From contig NC_016132.3 of assembly GCF_000005505.3 (NCBI RefSeq), positions 45,646,914 to 45,710,913 on the forward strand: a DNA stretch of 64,000 nt. Direction: 5' to 3'. Shown in pieces: positions 43,262-55,479 of this stretch (position 1 is its first letter; each line of letters opens with the position of its first letter). This DNA comes from Brachypodium distachyon (lineage: Eukaryota; Streptophyta; Magnoliopsida; Poales; Poaceae). The translations under genes and the position numbers were made by a program. The notes beneath the pieces were generated by a model that saw only the letters and a list, made by a program, of their open reading frames with translations, had not been told where the DNA came from and searched no databases.

Positions 43262-45148
43262 GTGAGCACAAAGTGCACTGGAAAGACATGCGTTGGTCTG
43301 TGGGGCCAGTCATGAAGGGACCAAACTTACCTCACTTTGCCAATTGAGGACTAAATGTCTACAAGAAATTCATGGACTAGTTCTATACTCATGTGCTAAT
43401 TGAGAAACCAAACATATACTTTTCTCACCTCTAAATTGGCATTTAATAAATTCCGCTCAGGCAAATTATTTACTTCATCACTAGTTTTTTTTTCTGTATG
43501 CATGCCTACATCCACGCCCTTGGAGTTAGCTTGGAGAAGCATGCCAATAGAAACGCGGACAAGGTGTGCTTGTAACGTCAGTTGCAGCAGCGAAATGGAT
43601 TTTATAATTTGACAAACACTTTTTTTATGTATATATTTCAAATATGTTTGTATATTTCTAAAAAATCTTAATAAGTATCAAAATCAAAAGAAATTTTGAT
43701 GACTTTCTCAACAAATGTTCATATTGAGAAAAGCGTAAGATTAAAGGTGAAAAATAATAAATAAGTAATCAAAATGAAGAAAAAACGAAAAACTTCGGCT
43801 GGTCCAAATGCTAGCCAGCGTGGGCGCGCGGCAGGCCCATACTGCCATACTGCCTTAATCCCTCTCATGTCACATTTGCTGGGCCGTACTACGATAACCA
43901 TGCAGAGGCCCAAACTGCACTGCCCTGAGCGGTCTGCACTGCACCGCGGTGTCCATGCATGCGTGGCCCACCAATTATGGCAAGAACGGAGTACTCGCGC
44001 GCGCGCCGACCCGGTAGCTGCTGGGCCGTGTTATTACGTCGACATGGTGATTGGTGAGGGTCCAACGGCACCCAGCAAGGCAGCAATACGCCCCGCCGTC
44101 CTCGATGGCCGCCACCGCCACGTACGCGGTTCCCTCGGTCTCGCCCGGGCACTCCTTATCTTTTGCGTTGTCTTCTTCCCCATGTGGTCACCGGCGTACG
44201 TGTTGTTGTTCGGGGGCGCTAGCTACGTGGGCCACACGAGACCCGACCGCCTCAGCCAGGCCAGGAGAGCCAGCCTGCAGGACCACCACCACCCGCGCCG
44301 CTGCTCCTGCACGCCGCGACTCGCTCGCTCGTTTCGCATCGCATCGCATTCACTCGCCTTTGTGTCTACTGTTGGGTCACAAGATTCACACACGCGTAGT
44401 ACGTACGGGCTCGGCTCGACGCCAATAACTCCCCCCTGCCCGGCCGGACCGGAGCGCGATCGCAGGAAAACGTGCCGTTACTGCGCGCGGCGTAAATGCC
44501 CCCATGAATACCGAAACGCCTGTTCCTTACGAGGGAAGCTTGCTGCCTGCCCCGTCGCACGGACCCAGGGGACGATAATCGCCCGGCCGGGGCACTGTAC
44601 CGAAGATGCAAACTCCAACACGGCACTCCCTCTCTCTCTCTCGTCGCGCATGAGACGCGCGGTGCGATCGGGCCCCGGTCGTTCAGGGCAGATAATTTCC
44701 TTTCCCGGGCTCACTCATGAGTCATGAGAGGCGGGGGGGATCGATGGATGCGGCCCGGACCGACCGCCAAAACCCGCAAGCTTTCTGCGCAACCAAATCA
44801 TGGCCTCCCCCATTTCCAGCACGGAGCGTTTGGACCACGCCGCGGAGCCGTGCCAAGCAAAAGCACGCATGCAGCATGCTCTAGCTGTGACCTCTGGTGA
44901 ACAAGACGTACATACGCGATGGCGATACGGTGCCTCAAAGTGTACGTGGTGGCTATGTATAGTACGGAAAACTTTGACGTACTCAAAAACGTACTCCGAT
45001 AATACATTTCTCGTCGACCGAAGCGAAGACAGCAACAACTCTACTCACCACACGACGTACAAATACACACACATCGTACACGGCACAATACTCTTGACAG
45101 TTGACATACACGAAAAAAACTAACAGTACCATGGAAGAAGGCGCCCGT
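43262..45148. other. Spacer downstream of the ERF gene
   Basis: No supported gene. The plus-strand open frame of 317 codons at 43774-44727 has no recognisable domain and a composition (R, P, H, C, S rich) typical of chance ORFs in GC-rich DNA, so it was not called. Confidence 0.5.
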
Positions 45149-46051
45149 TTAGAAAATCGCGGGAGGCGGGTTGAGCGGGAACAGGTCGCGCAAGTCCTGG
45201 AAGAAGTAGTCATTGTTGTCCTGCACCGGCGCCGCCGCCCATGGCTCGCCGGCAGAGGCGTCCCCCCATGAAGCCTCATCAGGCGACGACGGCTCCGCGT
45301 AGAGGAAGCCCGCCTGCGGCTCGAAGTCCCAGAAGCTGCTGCTGGAGTAGACCGGCGCGTCCTCGAACGGCACGAACTCGCCGAGCTCCTCCAGAACAGC
45401 GAGGCTGCTGGAGCCGCCATTATCGCCTTGGTACGCCTCGGAGTCGTCCCCCCTGTCCTCCGCCAGCGACGACATCGACGGGACCTTGCGGAGCACGGAG
45501 GTCGGGGACGACACCGCCTGCGAGGACTCCGCGCCGGACTCGTACCCGGTCGCCGCCGGATCTTGGGTGGCGCCCTCGGAAGAGGTGGAGAAGTTGGTCG
45601 TCGCGCTCGCGCCACGGAGCTGGATGGCGGCGGAGTCGTACACGCGCGCGGCCTCCTCGGCGGTGTCGAAAGTGCCGAGCCAGACGCGCACGCCGCGCCA
45701 CGGGTCGCGGATCTCCGCCGCGTACTTGCCCCACGGCCGCCTCCTGACGCCGCGAAACTTGTTGGTGCCAGCCGCCGCAGCGGAGCCGCCCTTGGCAGAC
45801 CTCTTCCGCGCCCCAGTACATGCGCCACCGACGGGCCTCGCCTGGTCATCATCTTCTCCGAGGATGCACTGCTCCGGGAAACCAGCAGAAGTAAATCCCG
45901 CCTGCACAAGCAAGGCAGGCGCCGGCGCCGGAGGGAGCTCCCGCACCATCCTTGCCACCCTCCTGGCGCCGCCGCAAGATTCCTCCTCTCCGGACGAGTC
46001 CGTCACGTCCGGGTCGTCCCAAAAGATTCGCACTGTGCGCGACCGCGACAT
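45149..46051 (-). CDS. AP2/ERF transcription factor, cytokinin response factor type (ERF group VI)
   Basis: Intronless; 300 residues from MSRSRT (46051), with an alternative in-frame ATG nine codons upstream (46078). Residues 5-22 ([18 protein letters not shown]) are the CRF domain that defines cytokinin response factors. The AP2/ERF DNA-binding domain spans about 98-154 ([20 protein letters not shown], then [20 protein letters not shown]), with the Ala and Asp of ERF-type GCC-box binding. A short SSPTSVL motif (about 181-187) is also typical of the group. An acidic C-terminus follows. Such proteins act in the nucleus as transcriptional regulators in cytokinin and stress responses. The gene is complete. 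A TATA-like TTTTAAAAG lies near 46423 on the minus strand. No neighbouring gene shares its direction closely. Confidence 0.95.
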   Translation of the reverse strand: MSRSRTVRIFWDDPDVTDSSGEEESCGGARRVARMVRELPPAPAPALLVQAGFTSAGFPEQCILGEDDDQARPVGGACTGARKRSAKGGSAAAAGTNKFRGVRRRPWGKYAAEIRDPWRGVRVWLGTFDTAEEAARVYDSAAIQLRGASATTNFSTSSEGATQDPAATGYESGAESSQAVSSPTSVLRKVPSMSSLAEDRGDDSEAYQGDNGGSSSLAVLEELGEFVPFEDAPVYSSSSFWDFEPQAGFLYAEPSSPDEASWGDASAGEPWAAAPVQDNNDYFFQDLRDLFPLNPPPAIF

Positions 46052-49000
46052 GGCTCGCTCCAGCACCTTCTTCCTCACCAGTCACCACCGAGACTCCGCC
46101 GCACAAACGCTGCTGCCTATCTCAGTCCCTGTGTGTCTCAAAACTCCTTTTCAAGACAGGGTTTACAAAAACTCGAAACAAACAAAGCCCTGCAACCTGA
46201 CCCCAGCAGGAAAGGAAGCTGCAGCCTTAGCCGGTGCTGCGGGCGGGTGAGCGAGCTGACGGACGATTGAACGAATGGATTCGTTCCTGCTCTGCGGCCG
46301 GATCGGCAGGGGAATAAAGACCAAAGGGACGGCGGCAGGATGAGGACGGGGTGACGATGTGAGCAGAGCAGAGGTCGGGCGCAGGGGAGGGCAGTAGCCG
46401 CAATAAAGACTGCCTCTTTGCCTTCTTTTAAAAGGCGGGCAGAAATGTAACAGCAGCTACGAGTAGCTCAAAGCAGCGGCAGGAAATAAAGCCGCGACCC
46501 GTCCTCTGCCGAAGAAGCAGAAGCAGCGGCAGCCCCGAGCGCGCCGGGATAATAACGGTTTTCGAACTCCGTAAAATTCGACCCTCGACAGAGAAGCTAT
46601 GCCAGAGTACGAGCACCACTAGGAGTGGAGTACTAGAACAGAAGAGAGTGGAGTGCAACAACGAAAGCGCGAAGAACAAGGATGGGACTGGACAAGAGAA
46701 TGAGCAGAGTCTGTGTGGAGAAAGAGATGACTAGCGTTGAGAGCTGAGTTGGGAAGCGGTGACGGGATGGGGGAGTTTTTGGGGGTTTGGAGAAGGGTTT
46801 TGGGAGGTTTGTGTGCGGAGTGGACTGGGGAGGTGGGCTGGGTCGTTAGCGCCGTCTTATAGGATCCCCCGACCCGACAGGCTCTGTTGGAGCCCACGCC
46901 CGATTCCGCGGTGAAATGCGTTTTTAACTCTGACCCGCGCTGGCCCCAGCCGTAATTAAAGCCTGCAGGTTTAACCCCTCCTCAACCGCATTTACTACTT
47001 GCAATTTGCAATCGCTTTGGTTTACGGGTTAGGTTCCATTTCAAATCCCGGGTCACTAGTTTAATTACCCCGAGGACGTCGCCTCGCCTCCGTCCATTTA
47101 ACCCGTAGCAGGGCAGGGGAGTTGGATCGAGCACGCACGACATATTTACATTAGCTGTAAACTGTGCGTGCAGCCTGCAAAACTGCGGCCATGTTTGGCA
47201 CTGTGGGAACTGGTGCCGTTGGTGGCTGGCTGGCGCTGCGCAGTGCCTGCCGCAGCGCAAGTGGCGAACACTACGGGCTCTGCGGAACGGGCCGTGGGTT
47301 TATTAAGTCGAGTTCGGGCGATCGACTTTGGCCGTGAGTTGAGTGGGGGTCTCAAGTCTGCGCCATGCCTGTCTCTTCAATGGGGTCGTGTTAGCACGTC
47401 CTACTAGTCCTACACATTCATTTGTCAGTTTCAGATCACGTAGCGCGCGGGCGCGGCACTGTTTTCATGGCCGAGTATAGTTACTAGCAGTACTACCACG
47501 TGTTCTAGCGGGGGGCTGTTAGCAACATTAAGTATACGGAGAAAATGCCCTCACGTAGCCCACTGTTGGCGGTGGTCGACGCTTCTCGGCTCTTTAGGGC
47601 CGTTGAGTAGAGCGTGATGGCGGGTTTTACTGGAGAATTTCTACGCGACATTCACTATCCGCGGTTCAGTCGGCACGCGCGGGGTCTTCGATCGGCTTGG
47701 CTGAAGAAGCAAACCCCATACAGCATACAGCATCCTCTCCCGAGCACCTCTTGGGAGCTTCAGTCTCCAGCAAACCAGCACACACAGCTAGCTTGCAGTT
47801 GCAGGGTTCCGTCCCGTCGTGATATTTTCTGGCCGTCAGAACGGGGAGTCTCAGTCCGGCCCCGCGCCAGCGTCGTCGCTCAGCGGCGGGAGCCACCGGG
47901 GCAGTACTACGCAGGAGGGATGGAGGCCGGCAGGGGGGCCCACTGGCTCAGGGGAGGGATGAGCCAATGGCAGGCTGACGCGCGGTGGGCCCGCAATGGT
48001 GGCATCGGTTTGCGGGAGAGGGAGTGGGAGAGGGAGGTGGGGCGGCACGTGATGGCGGTCGGTCGTGGCTGGAAAGGAAACTCCGGTCAAATCTTCGGGC
48101 GGAGCACCGGCGTCAGTGAGCCTCTGACCCGGAGCACGGAGAGCCATTAATCAATCCTAACCCCGTCTCACTCACTCTCCGGGTGCTAGCTTAACCGGGT
48201 CAGATACGCGCATGCATCATGCATGCACGGGCAAAAGGAGCTTCATCACTGCTCTGAATCAATCTATATGTATGCTCCACAGGAACCCCCACCCCCAACC
48301 ACAAATGCTGCTGCATATGTATTCATGCTTTTGCGGGTAGTGTTACCTTCATCTAGTGGCAGTAGTAGATCGTATGCCACGGCGCTGATTGTGTGATGCA
48401 ACAGTGATCTTCCTTTTGATACCACGCTTTCAGGAGTTAGAGGATAAGATTCACGGTGGATACATTTCGACGGAAATGAGGTGGTTTTCGTTTTTCATTG
48501 AAGGAAGACAAGTACGCTGTCTACTGCAATTTGCATGAGGAACACCATCGATTATCATATGTTTCAATATATTTATTTAGTGTAGTGTTATAATACGTGT
48601 TAATAAATCATCTTTGAAAAAAGTTTAGGTTATGACAAATGAAGCTGGGCTTATTACGTTCTAATATTCCATCCATGTTTTATGAAGAAAAAGAACCAGA
48701 TTAAATTTAAGTGGTCACGACATATTGATCACGCCTAACAGAGTGTGTTAAGTTTCAGCACACTCTGCAATTTACTCTGTACATGTTAAGTATCATAGGC
48801 CGCCTTTCGCCTCTCCCGATCTCCTTCGTCCAGTGACTGAGCACCTAAATCCAAGGACAAACAGCGTATCATATGCTAAGTTAGTAGATACTTTAAATTT
48901 TCTTTTATACATATACAAAGGGATTTGGTTCCAAGCTTAGGGCTATAGCCTAGGTTGCCCTAGTTGTTGGTCTGCCCTTGCCTTCGTTCATGTCCCTCTT

Positions 49001-49699
49001 GCCCCTTGTTTCTCAGCTCGATGAGCAGTTGAATCTGACAATCCACCACCATGACCATCTACCACCATTGCCTCAATATAGGTCTCCTCTAATCTAGGCA
49101 AGGAAGACACGGTGGCGGATGTCGTTGAGCTAGCTTGCTCTTCTTTTTAGCCATTAATCAACAACCATGATTTATCCAAGTTGAAATCGTCCAATGGTAT
49201 TAAATCATCTTTGGTGCACCAACGACACATTGTTGCCTTTCTCGATGTCAATCAAGTGTGAGATGGAATGCGCCATGTCGAAGTGTTTGTGTGCCAAGTT
49301 GCACCGATCCGCATAGTTGTATGTCTACAGTTTGGTGGGTGGGTGCATGGCCTCTCCGATGAGCCATCCTCTCATCTTTACCCCTTCCTCTGCCCGTCGC
49401 CCCACTCCCCTCCCGCCGGACCGATGGTGGTGAACTGTTCATTTGGAAGAGGAAAAGAAGTACTATTAGATCCAGTCTATTTCTTTTATTTTTTCTGAAG
49501 GAAGACGAGAGATTAAAAGGGTTTTTTAAGATAGCACAAGGATTTTTGTTGCTTGATGCCGGCGACAACTACTAGTGAACATTGTAAGAACAACATAAAA
49601 ATGTTTGTTGTGTGCATCTCACAAGGCAGAAAACATGAGAGCATGTTATTTCGTTGCCTAAAAGGATTACAACGACCAAAATGCTCCATTTCATATTGG
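46052..49699. other. Spacer upstream of the ERF gene up to the hAT element
   Basis: 46052-46450 probably holds the 5' leader and promoter of the ERF gene. Beyond it, 46.5-48.2 kb is GC-rich without a recognisable protein, and 48.2-49.7 kb is AT-rich with only short ORFs. Nothing else was identified. Confidence 0.45.
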
Positions 49700-49707
49700 C
49701 ATGCACC

Positions 49708-52700
49708 CAGGCCCGTCGATGAGGGTGCGCAAGGTGCACGACCGCTCAGGGCCTCCAAATTTGTGGGGCCTCCAAATCTGGGGTTAGTTATGCTATTAAC
49801 CGGCTAATTACGCATGGAAAAAGCGAAGCGTCGTTCGACTCCTGGGATTCCTCGGCTCTTCCTTTGATCCTTTCCTCCGTGATCCATCTGCACGCGATCG
49901 GCCGCCCCTGCCCCTCCTCAACTGCACGCGATCGGCCATCGGCGGCCTGAATCCTGCGCCCTGCTGCTGCCTTTGCTCTTTGATCTGCAGACTCCAGCGG
50001 CCAAGCCCTGCAACCCCTGCTCAGGATTGCTTTGGCCCTAAATTCCTAATTCCAGTTACGGTCAGACCCTCTCATCTATTGTATTGATAAACCTATAGTT
50101 CATATGATGCTTGAATTTATTTAGACTACTTTTGTTTGCTATACAGTACAGGATGAATCATGAGTTCTAGAAACAGAAACAGGAAGTTTGATTCTGGTGC
50201 TGAAAAACGTAAGAAGAAACAAAGACTAGAAGCAGCAGCTCTGTCTCAAAAGGGTGCTCTTGACAGATTTGTTGTGAAGGAGTCTGAAATTATTTCTGAA
50301 GATGAAGTTGCAGATACTGTCGTGGGCGCTAAAAATGCAGATGAAGGCAATGGTGGACATGCAAATGAAGGTGATGCTGGACATGGAAACATTGTAGATG
50401 AAGGTGGCGATGGAAACGTTGATGAAGCTAATATTTCAGATGAAGGTAATGATTCTAATATTGCTGACAACATCAATATTCCACCCAGCCTGATATATTT
50501 GATCCAAGAACTTGGGATGCTCTTGATCTTAAAATGATTGATATTTTGCTGCCAAAGGGACCTAAAAGAGACTTGTCTATTCAGTATGGTCCTAAAGACA
50601 AATTGAATAGAAGGTTTTCTGCATTGTCATACAGTAGAGTTCTCCCAAATGGAGAAAAGTGTGACATAGAATGGCTTGTCTACAGAAAAGAGCTTAATAG
50701 AGTATGTTGTTTTTGCTGCAAACTATTGAGAAAAGGGCATGTCAAAGGACTGCTAGTAAATGAGGGTTTCAACGACTGGATGCATCTTAATGTCAGACTT
50801 AAAGAGCATGAAACTAGTAGAGAACATGTCACAAATATGGCTGCATGGTATGAATGTCGTCTGAGGTTCCAGAATAATCAAACCATAGACAAAGTTGCTC
50901 AGCGAGAACTTGAAAAAGAAAAGGAGCATTGGAGAAAAGTTTTGCACAGGATTCTTTTGATTGTACCATTTCTGGGTGAACGTAACATAGCATTTCGTGG
51001 AAGTAATTGCAACCTGTATCAAGACAACAATGGAAACTTCTTAGGACTGATTCAGATGTTGGCTCAATTTGATCAAGTTATGAGAGAGCATGTTGACCGC
51101 ATTACCAATGATAGAATTCGTGATCATTATCTTGGTCCTTCCATCCAGAATGAGTTGATAAATTTGCTAGCAACTGCAATCAGGTCTGAAATCATTGGAA
51201 AGATCAAGAAAGCGAAATACTTCTCAGTTTTACTTGACTGTACACCTGATATAAGCCACCAAGAACAGATGTCTTTGATAATAAGGTATGTTGATGTGTC
51301 TTCAGATTTTGTTTCCATTGAAGAGTCCTTCTTAGGTTTCTTGGAAGTGAATGATACCACCGGGCAAGGATTGTTTGATGTTCTAAAAGATGAATTGAAG
51401 AGTCTTGACCTTGATATAGACAATGTGAGAGGGCAGGGATATGATAACGGGTCGAATATGAAAGGACCCAATAAAGGTGTACAAAAGAAACTTTTAGAAT
51501 TAAATCTAAGAGCTTTTTATTCAGCATGTGGTTGTCACAATCTGAATTTGACACTATGTGATATGGCAAAGTCTTGTCGCAAAGCATCTGATTTCTTTGG
51601 AGTTATTCAGCGCATCTATACAATTTTTGCTAAGTCTACTAAAAGATGGAAAATTCTAAAGGACAACATACCAGGATTGACTCTCAAGTCATTGTCAGCT
51701 ACTCGTTGGGAGAGTCGTATTGATAGTGTTAAGGCCATAAGGTTTCAGATCCCGGAAATACGGGAGGCATTACTACAAGTGGCTGAAACTGATATTGATC
51801 CGTGTACAAGTAGTGAAGCTTAATCACTAGCAGAAAATGAACTTTGTGGCTTTGAATTTCTAGTTTCTATAATTATTTGGTATGAAATATTGCTTGCTGT
51901 TAGTTTGATCAGCAAGGAGCTGCAATTGAAGGATATGCTTATTGATATTGCAATTGAGTCTGTACAGGGGCTGATTTCGTTTTTCAGTAAATACAGAGAA
52001 AATGCCTTCTCAAAAGCACTGGAAGCTGCAAAAGAAATTGCATTGGAGATGGATATTCATCCGGGGTTCCGCACTAAACGTAAAATCAAGAGAAAAAGAC
52101 AATTTGATGAGGTTGCAGCTGATGCATCTGTTGATTTACAATCTGAAGAGGAGTCATTTAGGGTCAATTATTTTTTACCTGTTGTTGATCAAGCTATAGC
52201 TTCACTTACCAGGAGGTTTGAACAATATCAGGGGTTTGAAAAAATATTTGGTTTCTTGTTTACTTCAGATAGGCTGCGATCTTTGGATCATCAGAGTTTG
52301 ATGGCTGCTTGTGTCAATCTTGAGAATTCACTGAAGAGTGGAGAATAAAAAGATATTGATGGGCCAGAATTGTGTGGAGAGTTAACTTTCCTCCAAGATC
52401 TACTAAAGAATCTATGGGTCCTCTTGATATTCTAAAGTTTTTGAGGAAGCGCCCCTTATATCATAATACTATGATTGCATACTGAATTTTGTTAACAATT
52501 CCGGTGACCGTTGCTTCTGCAGAAAGAAGTTTTTCTAAATTGAAGTTGTTGAAATCTTATTTGCATTCTACTATGACGCAAGAAAGACTCAGTGGATTGG
52601 CGACAATAGCACTTGAAAATAAAGCATTAGAGAAGATTGGTTATGAAGATATAATTGCAGATTTCATTTAAAAAAAACTAGACGGATGATGCTTTTCAGT

Positions 52701-52810
52701 AGAACATGAGGTCAGTTTATTACTCCAACACTAGTATACTACCATTACATTTTTGCTATATTTTTAGATGTTTACTCCAAATCCTGGAGATGGCCCTGGA
52801 GACGGCCCTG
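49708..52810 (+). mobile_element. hAT DNA transposon, full length, inactive
   Basis: 3103 bp. Inverted ends start CAGGCCCGTC (left) and, read from the right, CAGGGCCGTC. The flanks are an exact 8-bp target duplication, CATGCACC, at 49700-49707 and 52811-52818. This fits the hAT superfamily, as does the encoded transposase. The insertion looks recent enough for the duplication to be intact, yet the coding region is broken. The element is in plus orientation. Confidence 0.96.
50160..52671 (+). pseudogene. hAT transposase (zf-TTF, DUF4371-like, C-terminal dimerisation), broken
   Basis: Order of parts: basic N-terminus (MSSRNRNRKFDSGAEKRKKK) with an acidic, repetitive linker; a TTF-type zinc-finger segment (CCFCCKLLRKGHVKGLLVNE, then a spaced H-x-x-S-R-E-H); a DUF4371-like RNase-H-fold region (AKYFSVLLDCTPDISHQEQM, RGQGYDNGSNMKGPNKGVQK, CGCHNLNLTLCDM, then TRWESRIDSV); and the hAT C-terminal dimerisation domain (TIPVTVASAERSFSKLKLLK). 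Breaks: a frame change near 50485-50500, TAA at 51821-51823, TAA at 52346-52348, a frame change near 52430, and TGA at about 52483. The last stop stands where related proteins have arginine, consistent with a CGA to TGA change. The remains are inactive as written. Confidence 0.9.
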
Positions 52811-52818
52811 CATGCACC

Positions 52819-53790
52819 CTCGCTAGCTAGCTCCCATCATGTCTAGAAAACTTTCTTCTTGTTCGCTCCGTATGCCTTGTTTATTTGGCATACATAAAGG
52901 ACCTTTAACTTGTCGCGGGCGTGCACTGGCGCGCCATATAGCTAGCATCTGCACTATAGGTACGGCATCCTCGGTTTAAACTGAACTTAATCTACACAAT
53001 CCATGCATATGCATGCATGCGGTGCTTTAGCCTTTAAGCGCCTAGAATCCACTCGATTTTTAATAAAGGCCCAATTTAGAATTCGACCAGTTCTCGTACG
53101 CATCTACTACAAGCCTAGGTATGGACTGAGCGCGGACCATAGACAGTTTAGCAGTTACTAGTAGGTCGACATGTTTCATACTGTACATACTGGCCGGCCG
53201 TGGCAAGGTAGGTCTAGGATGGGTAAAACTTGTGTCGGATCGTGCAAGGGCATGGCAAACACGACTCAATATACTGAACCGCCCGGCCGCGGCCGGTGGT
53301 AGGCCGGGTGTGTATATATATATATCCTGAATCCTGATATCCACTCATAACTGCAGAGACTTTGCTAGCGTGCACGTGAGCCGTGAGCGTACCAGCTGGG
53401 GCGGGGGAGCGCGCGTGCGGCGCACCGCGCACGTATCCACACACGTGTACATGCTGGGGTGTGTGGGGTGATATATACGTGGGAGGGTTCTGGGCAAAGA
53501 TGCTGAAGTCGACTACCGGTGGCTCACATGGCAGGCAGGTGCGCAGGACTCGATCCAGGAGAACACAGTATACTGATTGAATAACGAATAAAGATGGGGT
53601 ACCTTTTCTTTAGATTTCACGGCTTTCCTTTCGTTGGCCATGTATGCGCAGCTCCAAGCCGCATATGTGCTGTATACATGCCCCGATGCTCGTAATCATC
53701 GGTACGAGGATGCAATAATCAGAGACCAAGTGAAATATGCTTACAGCCGAAGCAATTAACGACTATTGATAAAAAGGGAAGTATATATAA
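52819..53790. other. Spacer after the hAT element
   Basis: No gene recognised. Contains GC-rich patches (53280-53320, 53390-53470) with a short TA tract at 53312-53326. The short ORFs are not convincing. Confidence 0.45.
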
Positions 53791-53792
53791 TA

Positions 53793-53907
53793 CTTCTTCC
53801 GTTCTATATATATTAAGTGACGAAATATTACATGTATCTAAACGATTTGGATATAGATACATTCATATTTTGATAAGTTTGAGTCACTTAATATGTGACG
53901 GAGGGAG
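53793..53907. mobile_element. Stowaway MITE
   Basis: 115 bp, left end CTTCTTCCGTTCTATATATA and right end TTAATATGTGACGGAGGGAG, TA at 53791-53792 and 53908-53909. Confidence 0.88.
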
Positions 53908-53909
53908 TA

Positions 53910-55393
53910 GATTCTAGCTAGTTGATCGACTAAACAATTTGCAGATAAGCAAACTTGTAGTTTAGCAGTAATTTATATGACGTTCTCCACAAAGATTAAT
54001 GTGCAACAGTTTCTTTACTTAAATCTTTAGCTAAACAAACTAACGGGGGTTTGAATTATCTAACTAAGCAAGTAAAACAAGCTACAACTATGTTTTTGGG
54101 TTTTCTGAAATTACTAATCACTGTCTGAAAACAGATCTTGTCAGGAACTTAAAAACAGACAGCAGATAGTAAAATATAGCAACAAAGATAGGGTAATTTA
54201 GAAGAATAGGAAAGGAATTAGAGGATGAAACAACTTGGACTAGGAAGAAGATGTCCTGAAGAAGGAGAATCAACAAGAATTAAGGTTGGGAAGAGCAAAG
54301 GATGAGGGCATGGATGAAGTTTAAGTAGGTAAGTTTTAACCGTCTCAGTCTGAAAACAGACAGTGGCAGATTAATACTTAGCAGATTGGTCAGAAAATTG
54401 GGAAGAGATCCAGGATGCCTTTTTGGAGTAAATCAACTTGGGAATGGAAGATTAGGACTTGGGGAAGGAGAAACAACAGGAGTTTAGAATTGGAAGAAGA
54501 AAGAGGTGAGGTCTAGGAGCAGGTTTAAGTGGCTACTTGGTGCAGATTCAGAGAAGTTCAGAATTAAGGTAGAAGAGGTTCAGAATTGAGAGGTTGTTGT
54601 TTTGGTCGAAACTTGGAGTTGGGACAGAGATGTAGAGCTAGAATTTGGGATTTGGATGAGAAAAGAAAGTTGGTGGGTTGTAGAATAGGTTTAGAGGAAG
54701 GATTTAAGACCGGGGAAAGAAAGAAACGAGGAGAGATGAACAGATCTAGAGGGAAGAGGAAGAACAACATGTTTTAGAGGGAATTTTCAGAATTCTGGAC
54801 AGGGAGAGGAAGATTGCAGAAGATTGAGAAATTGGAGAGGGAAGATCTAGACTTTCTTGCTCTGATACATCATCAGCCCTGTTAGCACTTACAGGTGGGC
54901 CGGGCTTGTCAGTTTGGCTGTTAAGAGAGGCATGAGGCAATTAGGTCACACTGTTGTGGTTTTCAGATAAAATTCTCAAAAGTTGTGGTTAAGTGATAAA
55001 AGGACGTAACGGTTGTGGTTTTGTGATATTTTCTCAAAACAAAAATTTTGAGATGTGATTTGAAGTTGGTTGCAAATATAGGCAAGGATGAGGAGTTGGG
55101 GAAAAAGAGACCGTCTGACGAGGTGTCTTACATGTGGGCTCGCCTTGTCGGTTTCGATGTGACCTACACTAATTCTGGCGTTTTGGGTTTTTTAAAAAAA
55201 TTACACCAAAACTTGTGGCAACCGCCTAGACTTGTGGCTACGTGAAACTGTAGCTCCAAAACCTGTGGTTTTCTGAAATTTACTCTTATAACAATTATTG
55301 AAATGCTCGTGCATAACTCAACCTTCCTTTGCATCTAAATATTTCGATCCACTCTTAGCCATGCCTTCTCGCAACAATATGTGGGACATAATC
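53910..55393. other. Purine-rich spacer, possible retrotransposon remnant
   Basis: The region is unusually purine-rich on the plus strand between 54200 and 54860 with no ORF of note. At 54857-54872 GCTCTGATACAT resembles the complement of a tRNA-Met primer-binding site with a mismatch, so a minus-strand LTR element remnant is possible, but no LTR was found. Two direct repeats of TGTGGTTTTC-type sequence occur near 54953 and 55262. Confidence 0.3.
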
Positions 55394-55395
55394 TA

Positions 55396-55477
55396 TTCCC
55401 TCCGTTTCTAAATACTTGTCGTTGTTTTAGTGCAAAGTTGTACTAAAACAGCGACAAATATTTAGGAAAGAAGGAAG
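55396..55477. mobile_element. Short Stowaway MITE
   Basis: 82 bp, left end TCCCTCCGTTTCTAAATACT and right end AAATATTTAGGAAAGAAGGA, TA on both sides. Same short class as the copy at 20900, with a more diverged right end. Confidence 0.85.
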
Positions 55478-55479
55478 TA

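Noticed and set aside
43774..44727. 317-codon plus-strand ORF
   Set aside because: No recognisable domain, skewed R/P/H/C composition and no splice or promoter support.
45241..46270. Large ORFs on the plus strand over the ERF gene
   Set aside because: They mirror the GC-rich ERF coding sequence; the minus frame has a clear AP2 domain.
54857..54872. Primer-binding site of a minus-strand copia element
   Set aside because: Only a short match with a mismatch and no LTR or domains nearby; kept as a remark only.
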